From Mycteria americana (Eukaryota > Chordata > Aves > Ciconiiformes > Ciconiidae): 64,000 nt of DNA. Both the position numbers and the translations under genes were made by a program. The DNA lies in the NCBI RefSeq assembly GCF_035582795.1, contig NC_134365.1:222473887-222537886 (forward strand), in the 5' to 3' direction. Shown piece by piece: positions 46,110 through 57,560 of this stretch; the stretch's first letter is position 1, and every line of letters starts with the position of its first letter. The notes under the pieces were generated by a model, which was not told where the DNA came from, did no database searches, and worked only from the letters and a program-made list of their open reading frames with translations.

Positions 46110-46222
46110 TTTATCCAGCCTCATTTAGAAACCCGTGCACCCACTCCAGTGCGAGGGATAGACCAGATGACCTCTTCAAGTCCCTTTTGACCAAATTGTC
46201 TATGATTTCTGGGATTAGCACA
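46110..46222 (+). mobile_element. Old CR1 LINE 3' end
   Basis: GATAGACCAGATGACCTCTTCAAGTCCCTTTTGACCAAATTGTCTATGATTTCTG parallels the CR1 ending (GACTAGATGATCT...GGTCCCTTCCAAC...ATTCTATGATTCT). Diverged and short. Confidence 0.5.
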
Positions 46223-47950
46223 GAATGAACAGCATAAAACTGTAGCAGCATGGCTCTGATGGTCCTTAGGGCACTTGGCTGGGTATTCATCTCTGCTTCT
46301 ATTGCAGGGTACTGCATTACTGACTCCGGGCTGCGGCATCCAGAAACTATTGCCCAGCAACAGCAGCATCTCTAATCATCAGACATCCACGCTGATGGGT
46401 GCCAGTGACATTTCTGACCAGCCTCTGTGCTCTACTCTCCTTAGACTCGCTAGAAGCTCTACATCCTCTGTATTGCAAAGGTGAAGAGAAGCTTCCATGC
46501 ACCCAGATATATTTTGCGTTTTGTGCAAGTCCTCACAGATCCAGTCCTACCTTTTCTGATACCGCCAGCCACACTGAGCCTGATTTGGTCTAATTCCGTG
46601 GAAATTGCCCACTGCACTCCCCACATCTTCTTCCTCAATGAAGTTAGGTTGGCTGTGTGTCCCTATCACCGTGCTCTTCAGTGAATTAATCAGACTAATG
46701 ACCTCAGAGAAAAACCGCATTCCTCCTAATCTTTTTAATGGAGAAAGTAGGAGCGGTGACTTTATCCAGAGATACCTGCATTGTCCTCTCGGGCTCTGGC
46801 TTCGTTAAATACTCTTTTAAAAACCGGAGGGCAGTGAAGATGGCCTCTCTAGGCATAAAGGCCGACAACCTGCAGGACCTGAGTACAGTACCCTGTGGCC
46901 GGATCCTTGTGGCGTCTCATCTTCTGACCCCTGTGGTGATGCTGGACATCCCAGGACAAGCACCTCAGAGCCCTGGCAGCGGCACCTCTCCCATCAGTCT
47001 CCCCTGATTCCCCCCTTCCTCTTCTCCTGCAGGGACTCGTGCTCGCGCGCAGGCTGGGCAAACACCTCTGCGTGCCCAGGGCTGCCAGCAGGAACACCAG
47101 GCAGCTCTGCAGATCTATAAACCAGTCTGTCCAAAGAGCCATTGGTCACAAAACCGCTTCTCAAAGAAATTGGAAGATTTATGAACGCAAATTCTAATGG
47201 AAATTTTCCCTACAATCCTTTGGATTCCATCTCTGGTTGCACTGGCATTTCTTCTTTGGCTGGTATTTTCTGTTGGCTCTGCTTCCATCCCATCATTTTG
47301 AGAAACCATTTGAGCCATACAACCAGTCTGTGAAACAAACAAACAAACAAACAAACAAATTGTATATGCATGAGATTCTGACTTCACTCAACGTCAGAGT
47401 TACTCATATGTCAATTATCAAGTCCCCTTGATTCTTCCTCCGGTCCCTTTTGAAAGCAGAGTCATCTGATAATATTTTCTCAATTGCCAGATTGAATTTC
47501 GACTGGTTTGATGATGTCACAGTGATTTATTTTGAAGAAATCATTGCAGATTAGCAACATAACGTTGTTACTGCCTCTCCTCACAACTCTGCTCTCATTT
47601 CCTCGCTGCTGTTGCTGAGATGCCCATTGCAATGTCTTCTTAAAATCATGATGTAAATCCGACAGCTGCTCTGCTTTTTGAGAGACGGTATTAACCCATG
47701 TCGCCAGGCACAGCCTCCCGTCAGCACCAGGAGGCAGTCAGAAAGGCTGGAGTTGGGTGGTTGTGATTATTTAGCTTCTGTACACGCATATTTTAGCAGG
47801 GACAACGTGGTGCAGCCCAGCGCTCTGGTCTGTAACACACAGGCGTTATAGCAGGCTGATAAAGGCGAATGGACACGTTTGGCTTTATCAGCATGAAACT
47901 ACTTCAACCTACAGAATACAAAATATGTTGATGAGATCAAAACTCGTATG
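46223..47950. other. Intergenic with an (AAAC)n run
   Basis: No gene recognised. An (AAAC)n microsatellite of about seven units lies at 47333-47359. Confidence 0.4.
47333..47359. repeat. (AAAC)n microsatellite
   Basis: Tetranucleotide AAAC repeated about seven times without interruption. Confidence 0.9.
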
Positions 47951-48100
47951 TTGAGTCGCCATCCCTGGAAGTATTTAAAAGCCGTTTGGATGAGGTGCTT
48001 AGGGACATGGTGTAGTGGTGGGCTTGGTAGTGTTAGGTTTATGGTTGGACTCGATGATCTTAAAGGTCTTTTCCAACCTATACGATTCTGTGATTCTGTA
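47951..48100 (+). mobile_element. CR1 LINE 3' end, recent subfamily
   Basis: CATCCCTGGAAGTATTTAAA, GGATGAGGTGCTTAGGGACATGG, GGTAGTGTTAGG and GGACTCGATGATCTTAAAGG, with the tail ACGATTCTGTGATTCTGTA. 150 bp, 5' truncated, plus orientation. Confidence 0.92.
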
Positions 48101-50126
48101 AAACCCAAGGTCTTTTCAACCTGTTCAAAATGACATTCTGGAAATTTTGGTCTCTTTAAACCTTGCAAAATGAGGTGAAGACAAACGTGGAATTCCGGTG
48201 GCATGTGTGCATTGTGATCTGGCCACCTTGATTCAGATGGGGCCAGGCAACCTGGAAACCCTTTGGATTAATTAATTGGCACCATTCTTCTTTTTCCTTC
48301 TAAGAAGGAAACCCTCCTGCAGAGCAGACCACGGCTGTCCCTGCCCCCAGCAAGCACCTGAATCCATTTGACCCCCTTTTAGGCACTTGGGGATGCCCCT
48401 AAAAGTGAAGTGTGCTTTCCATGCACACTTTTTTTGGTTGTTTTTGGCAAAACAGTGGTCTCTCTACAGCTAATGCCATGCCCTCTCCTTCTGCTGGCCA
48501 TTCCTGGCAGAACTGTGCTGCGGATGGCGAGCAGAGGAGGTGGAAACCATGGTTGTAAGGAAGTCCCTAAGGAACGATGCCTGTCAACAGTCACGGCACG
48601 CGGGGTTTGGGGGACAGGCACCGCTCTTGTTGAGATCACACACTGGCAGCGAGTTTCACAGCTTTGCCTCGACATTCCTTCCCCGCCAGGGTAAATTTAT
48701 GGCATCCCAGCTGTTATTTACAGCCTTCAGACAATGTTATCCTGCTGGTGGAGGATTGGGACATGCTGTTCATGATGCTGCTTTGAGTTTGTATTTTAGC
48801 AAATTATATGCAGGTCACGTTGACCTATGCTCACCTCTCAGTTGCCTCTGAATCACCTCTATCTACCAGCTTCGCTTAATATGGGAAAATGAAATACGGG
48901 GCTTTGCAATGTTTGCAGATTTCTCTGGGATTGTTTGATTTTCCACCCCGCACACTAAAAGCAGAGAGTCTGCTGTCTTTGCGACAGGACTCCCTGTCCT
49001 TTCTGCATTTTCTGAATCCTCCCATTGCATTATTTACGTGATGTACCAAGTCAGGCATTAAATATGTCAATGTTTGCCTGTACAAGAGCCCATTCACTTC
49101 TGCAGGATGGAGCACCGGCGACCAAGGATCTCCTGTGTGTCGGTCATGGCAGCACAGGAAATTGGTTGACACCACTTCACTTTACCCAGGGTTTTTGTGA
49201 TGATTTCAATTAACGACACTATTTTTCTGCTGAAACAGTCCAGATGGCTTGGCCTCTGAATGAGCTGCAGTTGTACAGGCTTAAAAGTGCTCCGTACAGG
49301 TTTAACCGCTCTGCTACCTGCAGAAGACCATGCTGGAGTGGCATTGTCTGCCTCTATAATTTCTTCCAAGCTCTGCGTTGAGGTCACCCCGTTGTATGAA
49401 CAGGTGGTGAAGTTAAAGTGGACCAGCTTTAGGATGGATAATAGAGCTGGAGACTGTGGTGCTCTGGCAGAAGACTGATTTCTATTAGCAACCACTGAAT
49501 GAGGGTTTTCACTTGAAGACATGTATCAGCAGCAAGGTGATGAACACTAGAAACACAGCTGTATGACAGAACCTGGGAGAGTTTGATAGGGTTTTACCCA
49601 CAGCTACTGCACGGTGCTTTCCTGGCAGGGCACTTGGCACAGGACCAGAGCCAGTGAGGGTTTCTGCAGTTTTGGAAGTTGCCCAGAAGCTCTGCACAGA
49701 AATACATGAATGGAGTCACATCTGGGCTTCACCACCTCTTGGCCCTGCCTTTCACAGTTCAGACTACAAAAAGTCTTGCAGCCAGCTTAGATACCTCAAA
49801 CACAGAGTGCAGGAGACCCACTGTTGACACCAGGCACAGCAGCAAGGGCATGGGCAGAAGGGAGGGACCTCCTGTCCCCTTTGAAAGCTACTTAGACTTC
49901 CAGGGTTGAAGTGGTGACATTCACAGAGGTGTCTGCAGCAAACCCTGTTTCCAGGTCCAGACCCTGATACAGGGGACTCGTCTCTCCTCCCCTCTTCCAT
50001 GCACATGTACAGCTGCTCCTGACCTGAGTCCTGCCCCATTACGTCCCTCATGCACTTACTGCAACCCCAAACTGGAGCCTGACCGAACCCTCCCTTCTCC
50101 AGCCTCCCTTCTCCATCCTTCCCCAG
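48101..50126. other. Intergenic, nothing recognised
   Basis: A 142-codon frame on the minus strand (49094-49522) has no recognised domain. No repeats recognised. Confidence 0.3.
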
Positions 50127-50230
50127 GACTTATGGACATGGTTTAGTGGTGGACTTGGTAGTGTTAGGTTAACGGTTGGACTCGACGGTCTTAGGGTGTT
50201 TTCCAACCTAAATGATTCTATGATTCTATG
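50127..50230 (+). mobile_element. CR1 LINE 3' end, recent subfamily
   Basis: TATGGACATGGTTTAGTGGTGG, GGTAGTGTTAGGTTAACGG and TTTTCCAACCTAAATGATTC, with the tail ATGATTCTATG. About 100 bp, 5' truncated, plus orientation. Confidence 0.92.
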
Positions 50231-52754
50231 CTTATATGACTTCCCACCACAGTCAAAGCCTGGCCCCATGCCGTGCTTCTCCAGCATCTACCCACACCTT
50301 TCAGGCCAGGCTTGTAGACCCAACCCCACCAGTTCCACCATCTTCAGCCACAACCCTCAACAAGCACACACACAGAGCAGGGACCAGCAATGACAGCCGC
50401 CTGCAAGGAGCTGCTGGATCTGAGGTGTCCAACCCATCACACCTCCCCTGGGTGGTTAGCTGGTGCTACAAGCTCATCCCTGGAGCTCAGCAGGAGAGGG
50501 ATTCCCACTAAGGCTAAGGCCCAAGGGAGATCCCAAAGCAGGACAGCTGCCCGGCTCCAGGGTTACGCGGTCCTTTGGGGAATCTGTCATTAGAGCAGCT
50601 GGTCCATGTCCAGGTCCTGCTGAGCTTTTCTCCTCGGTGCTATTTTTGAGCCTCAACAGATGGCTGACTTGTAAAAACATTGCATCACTGCTGGTGACGT
50701 CAGAGCTGCTGGTGCCAACACGGTCAGTTGCTCCTTTGGTAGCAAGTGGGAAGGACAGCCTGCCAAGGAGAAGACATCCCTTCTGGGCTGCAATCTCTCC
50801 TTCCAGGCAGCTGGGATATTTTTGTCCAGCTCAACACAGCCGCTGCAGCCAAAGAGAACTGCATCTGATCAAACAACCTTTGCATTTTCGAAACTTTTTG
50901 AAGCAGAGGATGAGGGATGTGCCTGCCTTCCTCCCCTGCTCTGGATCTGCAAAGTCTGGAGCAACCCTGAGGGACACTGCTGGGCTGGTGGGAGGTGAAA
51001 CCTCCACAGCAGCAGCCTTTGAGTCTCACCTTTCAGTTCAGACCTGTGCATGGACACACAGACGGTGGAATCCTTCACTAGGAGAAAAGAAGGAAGCCAG
51101 AATTGGTGCCAATGTGGTGATTTTAGGTAGCAGTGGTGCTCCTGTTCTCCTGGATCTTCCTAAACCCTTTCCTATTCTTTACTTGCGTATCTCCAATGAG
51201 CACGACCTCCCTAAATGTTATGGTCATGCTCGTTTTGAACAGGGTCTTTTAAAGGCTTTTACATGGGAGGACCAACCCCCCCACTTTTCCCTTCCCTCCT
51301 TGCCATCCCTTCTCACACTCCTATCAGTACGCACACACTGAACGCTGGCCTGTACAGTAAATATGATTAGGACTGGCTTAGGTTCAAATTATAAACATTT
51401 CTAGCAAATAGATGATGTGTGCCAAGTGGTGGCTGTGTTCCCCCTTAGCTGTGGTTCTGGGAAAGCAGGTTTTTTTTAAGACAGGAAAATAGATGAACAG
51501 ATCCTCACACCCCTCCCTATATACATGCAATACCTATGCTTCTGGGAAAAGGGATTAAGCAGAAAACCAGCAAGAATGACTTGGTGGGAGCACAGCATGG
51601 AAACATCACTGCAGGAAGCTCGGTGCATGTGGGTGAGCCTTGAGACACAAATCAGAGGGAATCGTAAGATTTCGAGCATATCTGGTACAGACGAAATTAT
51701 CTTACACTGTACAATAGGTATGGGCATGATTCAAGCAAGATCAGCGTTGGGCATTTTATAGTGGCTGCTGGAAGCCTGAGCCCTTTTTCTCCTTCAGCCG
51801 CCGGTCTGCTGGATAACCCTCAGCAGATATTTTCATCTCCAAACCATTCCCTTTTCCCAGCAGACCCTATGCAACCCCTCTCTCTGTGCCATGCATACAA
51901 CCAGGCTGCTCAGCACGCTGGTCTTGAGAGGACCCTCAAGCACGACATTCGCGCTAGAAATAGGTTATCATTTCAGCACATGCAAGACAGGTAACGAGGG
52001 GAAATTTTCTCTCTGGCGGTTCCTAGGGGTGATGCTGCAGTTTGCAAACCAGATCATTGCTTCCAGCGGCACAGACAGAGGTTTGCTCAACGCAGTTTGT
52101 CTCTCAGTGCAGGAGGCTGAACGAGCAACGCTGGAAACTGCCTAATATGTAGAGTAAAATGGTGGCAGAGAGTCCCAAGGGAAAGAAACTAAAAGATGAG
52201 CGTGTGCATGCAGCTGAGTAGAGCAGGGAAAGAGATACCCTGTCATTTCCACAGATGGATGAGTCCAAAATGATTCAAGGGTATAGCTTTTCTGGAAAGC
52301 TGTAGAAAAACAGATCTGGAAGGGTCCTGGAGAGGGTATCTCGCCTGTGCCTTTGCCTTGAGACAGGATCAGCTCGGCTGAAACCATTACTGAGAGACAT
52401 TCAGGAAAATCATCGGTGGTGGCGACTCCGTGACCATGCCAACCAGTTCCCCTGCTTCACTGTCCACCCCTTGCCTAACCTGAGGTTTCCTTCCTGCCAG
52501 CTCAGCCCATGACACTTCGTCTTAGCCCCGCAGTCTGGTTATTCCCATCTCCGCAGCATCTCTTTGCTTCGCTGCAGGCCACTTTCCTCTCCCTGCTGCC
52601 TCCGAGGTCATCTCCTGCTTTTGCTCTGCACCGTGGCATCTCAGCCGCTCCAAACCCATCACACCACCTTTGAGTTTTGTGCTTGTCATGGCCAACTGTG
52701 ACACACCTTTCACTTTCCAACGTAAAGACATCGTTCTCTGGCTAAAACTCGTTT
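50231..52754. other. Intergenic with one long unexplained open frame
   Basis: The plus-strand frame 50463-51341 is open for 292 codons from an ATG, the longest non-OR, non-repeat frame in the window. I recognise no domain, signal peptide or family. Composition is rich in Ser, Leu, Pro and Arg as in chance frames. No other features were seen in this stretch. Confidence 0.3.
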
Positions 52755-53265
52755 GCTCTGAAGACCGTAAGAACTATTCTACTACATCAAACTAAAGGTC
52801 CCTCCATCCTGCCATCCTGCCTTGAAGACTGGCTATTAATGGCCATTTAGGAAGGTAATTTACAGTTTATCCTTCCCTTGGCCTGTGTTCCAGCATCAAT
52901 TTAGAGGCTTCCTGAACAGGAGGCAGCACCTTGGCCATCATGTTTAATAGAAATCAATGAATCTCTCACCTATGGATTTGTCTAATACTTTTTTGAACTT
53001 ATATATACTTTGGGCTCCCACAACATCCAGCGGTGATGAGTCTCATAATTTCATTATAAGCTCTTTGAAAAAGTACTTTTTAATTTGTTTTAAATCTTCT
53101 GCCTGATATTTTCAGGGTGTGTTCTCCCCCTCCTAGTTCACATAGTGTGAGAAATTATGAATAATCATTCCATACGTATCCTCTCCTCCCCATTCATTAT
53201 CTTATAGACCTTTCCTGTATTGCTTTATTGTCTCATCTCAAGGCTGAAGAGTCCTTTTCTGATAA
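52755..53265 (-). mobile_element. Ancient CR1-type LINE fragment
   Basis: On plus the order ACCGTAAGAACTATTCTACTACATCA, CTAAAGGTCCCTCCATCC, GGATTTGTCTAATACTTTTTTGAAC, CACAACATCCAGCGG, GAAAAAGTACTTTTTAATTTG, AATTATGAATAATC, TATAGACCT and AAGGCTGAAGAGTCC tracks the old amniote CR1 3' region well known from turtles and crocodiles. It is about 500 bp and diverged, so the insertion predates modern birds. Confidence 0.75.
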
Positions 53266-53269
53266 TCTC

Positions 53270-53345
53270 CACTTCTACAGAAGCTTCCCTGAAGTGGTCA
53301 GGCTGTTGGACTAGATGATCATTGCAGGTCCCTTCCAACTGAATT
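53270..53345 (+). mobile_element. CR1 LINE 3' end next to an expanded tail
   Basis: GGTCAGGCTGTTGGACTAGATGATCATTGCAGGTCCCTTCCAACTGAAT is a CR1 3' end. It abuts the ancient CR1 fragment of opposite orientation and is followed directly by the pentamer array. Confidence 0.8.
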
Positions 53346-53455
53346 TTCTATTCTATTCTATTCTATTCTATTCTATTCTATTCTATTCTATTCTATTCTA
53401 TTCTATTCTATTCTATTCTATTCCATTCCATTCCATTCCATTCCATTCCATTCCA
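53346..53455. repeat. (TTCTA)15(TTCCA)7 microsatellite grown from a CR1 tail
   Basis: Fifteen TTCTA units (53346-53420) are followed by seven TTCCA units (53421-53455). The array sits exactly where CR1 normally ends in a few ATTCTATG repeats, so the tail is its likely seed. Confidence 0.95.
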
Positions 53456-54514
53456 TTATCTGTTCCACACCTCTGAACATGCTGGCTCCAGGATGTTTGC
53501 TAGCTTCAGTAGTTCTTCTTCCTCTGTTTTTTTCACATCTGGAACATCTAGAGATAACAAACCTCTGCCAGGACTGTTTGGATGGGTGTCACGAAGGCTC
53601 AGTGTATTCAAGCATAAGCCTGGCCGTGAGGTTTAACAACCAGGTAGGAGCAGGCAGCTGTCTTAAAATTAATGCTTGTAAATTAATTGTTCTTTGGCAC
53701 TTTGGCCACCCAGCACCAGGCGGTCCAGGACCATGCCAACAAACCCTTTAGCCTCTAAAATGAGGCATGCAGGCTCCTGAGCCCCTGCCTGGGAGCTGCT
53801 GAAGTGCGGGTTGGCTCAGGCCAGCAGCATGCCAGGGACCATGGTAACAACTTACTGGTGTCCATCACGGGCAGCGCCCCAGCACAGCCTGGTTTACACC
53901 TACAGAAGCATCTCTTAGGTCCAGTGGCTGTATTTACTATAGACACCTCATATGAGAACGGGCAAACTCATTAGCTCTCCTGTGTCTTGGTTTGGCAGCC
54001 ACAGAAATAGGGGTTAATAGCAATTTCCACCTCACAGTTGAGGTGGCAAAGATAAACTTAGTACCACTAGACATCTAGATACAACAGGCTTCTGGGCCAT
54101 TTGAGTGGCTAATGTGTCTGTGTTTGGCTTTGTAATATTTAATTTGTTTTTATTGTGCAATATACTATGATTTTAATTAAACATTTCGTGTCTCACTGGT
54201 CACAGGGGGATAGCTAGAACTTCACCTCTGTTGCTCCCTCGGAGAGATGCTGTAAACACTCTTCCTGCAAAATTTATTATTATTTGCATTACAGATCTAT
54301 TCTCAATAAAAATTATGTGTATTGCCAGCATGCTGCAGCATTGCCAGCCATAAATCACAGGGAGCTATAAACATGTCACCCGATAAACTATCAGGAGAAA
54401 ACCACGCTTACTGGGAGAGCATCATAAATGGAAAAGATCGTTCACTTCACACACTATTTTCACTGGTACGTCTTACGCTGTTTACGCATGGGGAGCTTGG
54501 GCTCCGCGTGGCTC
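53456..54514. other. Intergenic, nothing recognised
   Basis: AT-rich toward the right (54100-54320). No gene or repeat recognised. Confidence 0.35.
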
Positions 54515-54672
54515 CCAGTTGATTGGACGGGGTCAGTCCTCGGGGCGCGTTATAAGCGCTGCCCTCCTGGCGCCGGGACGCGGATGCGGGTTCTTCCTCT
54601 GCATCACAACGGGGTTGTGCTGCCTGCACAGGTCGTAAAGCTCCCGGGCCCCCGCCGCCACGCTCGGTAAGT
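54515..54672 (+). promoter_or_regulatory. CpG-rich CCAAT/TATA promoter with short first exon, candidate leader of the OR51 at 58554
   Basis: This is the most CpG-dense patch in the window: about 20 CpGs in 190 bp. It has an inverted CCAAT box (GATTGG, 54521-54526), then TATAAG at 54551-54556, giving a predicted start site near 54581. About 85 nt of exon-like sequence ends CGCTCG|GTAAGTACC, a near-consensus donor (intron from 54667). The next fitting acceptor before an OR ends at 58525, which would make a 3.9-kb leader intron. An ATG at 54583 opens a 28-codon frame reaching the donor (MRVLPLHHNGVV...), so a coding first exon of an unseen gene is the main alternative. CpG-dense promoters are unusual for ORs. 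Confidence 0.5.
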
Positions 54673-57040
54673 ACCCATGGCAATTAACAGCCTCTCCATC
54701 ATTGCGCTGCTCTTTTACTGGTGCAATGGCCGTGGTTTATGGGGCTGGACGCCAACACGGGTGGGGAGGTGCGTCTCTGAAGCACTGCTCGGGAGGTCCA
54801 CGCCATTCAATGGGACCCGCTGGGCTGGATGTGCTGGAGGAAGTGGGCAGCTGTAATTTCAGGCAGTGCTGGCACCATGGTACCGCTGAGGAATACCTAG
54901 CCATCGCGGTGCCGCTTGGCGTTGTGCTGTGGGCTTTGTGCAAGAGTCATCCCGCTCTTCCACCGTCTGGTGGCCTGGCTCAGCTGGTGGGAAAGGCATA
55001 CTCCTGTCCTTGCCTGTAAAGTCAACAGAAATTCAGCTCTGTGGGTGCTGCATCCCCAGAGTCCCTTTGCTAATCCTCCTCGCTTGGATGTTTGAGTTGG
55101 CAGCGATGCAGTTGTGAAAATAGCAAAGTCTCCTCTTGGAAAAAAAGCAGATCTCTTGATCTCATCCTTCCCCAGCCCCCGGCTCCCAAGCCCCTGCTCT
55201 TGCCTACGCTGAGAAGAACTCTTAAAGCACCAGTACTTTGCTTAAGTTATTGGTGAAAATCAAAGTCAGAGGCAGGCGAGAAATCAGGAGGTGGCTTTTG
55301 AGGGCTGGAGAAGGAGGGATGGCACCGTGTCCTCCATGAGGCACCTGCGTTCGTGCCTGACCCCTTCTCCCAGGCAGTCTGGAGTAGCTCCTGGGGAGCA
55401 GAAACGCCTTGGGCGCTGAGCAGGACAGTTTTCTCTCTGCGGTAGGGTGCCTTTCTAGGCGAGCAGCAAACACTGCCATTAATCTTTAGATTGATATCCT
55501 CCGCTAACTGGAGGTTTGTTTCCTCGTCAGGGCTTGGCTGCAGCGTGAAAGGTGTAATTGCTGTCCCACAATAGTCAACTGGGAGGTGTAACATATATAT
55601 GTGTGCTATATGTTATATATGCACATATAAATGTACATAAACATAAATAAGCATGTGTGCTTGTTTATATATTTTATATATGATATGTATTTTGTACATT
55701 TTTATATATATTATTTATAGACACATATACACACACACACACACACACAAAACATGGAGGGGAAAAAACCGGCTTGGAGTGGGATCCGTATCTGTAACTC
55801 GTAGGAACACATAACAAACCGAAGTAGCTCAGGGAGGAGCAGAGCTAGTAAAGCCTACCTCTAAATAACTTCGTATAGCCTGGTAGGAGTTGCCAGTGTC
55901 TAAGTCGGGTTTGCATGAAGGTTTTCTTGTAGCAGGAGCATCCCTCACAGACCCCAGTGAGTTCTCACCAGTCCTTTCTTTCCCACTGTGCTCTAACAGT
56001 TTCTCCGCTTTATCCACCTCCATATTCCTGGAAACCTCTTGAATCTCAATATCTTTGAGACTTCTGGATATCTGCCAGATGCTGCTGTAAGGGAGACAGT
56101 TAGACAGACAAACAGGCATGCACGCACTCATTTTTTTTTAGTTTTTTTTTTAACCCAGCCTCCGGATGAGACTGAATTGCAGGGGTCTGCAGCTTAATTC
56201 TCGCTGCTCAGATGCTGTTGGACTGGCAGAAAGGGACAGGTCTTACCTTTGGGGAGCTCCAAGCCGCCATTTAGGACCAGAGGTACCTCTGGACAGTTTC
56301 CTTTTGGCAACGTCGACCACTGTCGATGCGTTAGGGAAAGCGCTTGCTGCCCGTCCACATCTGTGCCGTCTCACGCACTGGCGAGGCTCTCCTGAGGAAG
56401 GGCTGTGACTTGTCCCTCCAGCAACTGACACAGCGGGTCTACGTGCTGGCCAAGGCGATTCCCGATACTAATGTGCAACTTTGCAATGAAGATAAAGTGG
56501 CCCTGCCTGGAGGAAGTGAAGTGCCTTTGGGTCTTCCCCAGTTCCCATCAGTTACGTGTTGCTTTTGCCCTGGAGCAGGAAGGTGTTTATCCTTGCTAAG
56601 CTTTGGGATTTATTGCCACATTAGACTCCCAAGCAGGCTGAGAGTCTAATGGAGCAAAATCATATTAGGAACATAATAAATACATCATGGAAGATATGTG
56701 TGTTTATTCAAAAATGAACTGTGTTATAGTAAACCCTCTTGCTCCTAATTCAGGCACTCTTTGACCTGCTTGTTTTGTAGCCTACAGAAGGTGCATTAAG
56801 ACTGAAGCCACAAATATTTCTTTTCCTTTAATTAGCTCTCGTTTTGCACGTTCACTGCTTTCCCCCATCCACCCAGCCAGCCATTCTGTCACAGAAGGCA
56901 CAGAGAGGGCTCAGGGACCCCATCAGCCCCTCCAGCAGCTCTGCTAGGGCGCATTGTCACGTGCAGTGTAGGAACCTGGATTGTGCTGAGATGGCTGAAT
57001 CCTCCAAGAGGACCGAAACCTATGGTAAGACCACAGGCTT
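54673..57040. other. Intergenic or putative leader intron
   Basis: No gene recognised. A minus-strand frame at 55829-56131 has a charged composition (KDIEIQEVSRNMEVDKAEK) but no recognised family. An AT-rich, dinucleotide-rich patch lies at 55590-55760. Confidence 0.35.
55590..55749. repeat. AT-rich TA/TG-rich patch ending in (AC)n
   Basis: Alternating purine-pyrimidine text (ATATATATGTGTGCTATATG, TTTATATATTTTATATATG) runs to an (AC)n run of about ten units at 55729-55749. Confidence 0.85.
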
Positions 57041-57560
57041 ATAGGTTCATTGGATAATTCAGGTTGGAGAGACTTCAGAAGATCCCTAGGCCAACGTCCT
57101 GCTCAAAGCAGGGCCAGCTATGAGGTCAGACAAGGCTGCTCATGGCTTTATCCAGTTGGGTCTTGAAAGCTTCTAAGGATGGAGATGTACAACCTCTCTG
57201 GGCAACCTTCTCCGATGCTTGATGGTCCTCATGGGGAAACATTTCTCATTACATCCAGTCTAAACCTCCCTTGTTTCAACTTATACCTGCTGTCTCTCAG
57301 CCTCCTGCCATGCACTGCTCTCAAGAGCTCAGCCTTCTCGATAGCCTCCCTGTAGGTAGGGGAAAGCTGCTGTTGGGGCCCTGCAAAGCCTTCTCTTCTC
57401 CAGGCTGAACGAGCCTCTTTCCTTGGTCTTTTATCCTGGGGCATTGCTCCAACCCCCCTCCATCTCAGTGGCCTTCTGCTGGCCTCTTTCCTTGGTCTCT
57501 TACACTAGGGCAGTTCTCCAACTCCCATCCATCTCAGTGGCCTTCTGCTGAACTCACTAG
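57041..57560 (-). mobile_element. Older CR1 LINE 3' fragment with an internal tandem duplication
   Basis: On plus, CAGGTTGGAGAGACTTCAGAAGATC, TGGGTCTTGAAAGCTTCTAAGGATGGAGA, AACCTCTCTGGGCAACC, CATCCAGTCTAAACCTCCCTTG and TTCTCCAGGCTGAACGAGCC follow an older CR1 subfamily in complement. Within it a 69-bp unit (57414-57482) is repeated directly (57483-57551) with several differences. Confidence 0.85.
57414..57551. repeat. 69-bp tandem duplication within CR1
   Basis: Both copies begin CCTCTTTCCTTGGTCT and end CCATCTCAGTGGCCTTCTGCTG. They differ at several sites in between, so the duplication is not recent. Confidence 0.9.

Noticed and set aside
49094-49522. 142-codon minus-strand frame
   Set aside because: No recognisable domain or neighbours; length is compatible with chance.
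55829-56131. Charged 100-codon minus-strand frame (KDIEIQEVSRNMEVDKAEK)
   Set aside because: The composition is coding-like, but no family, splice context or partner exon could be identified.
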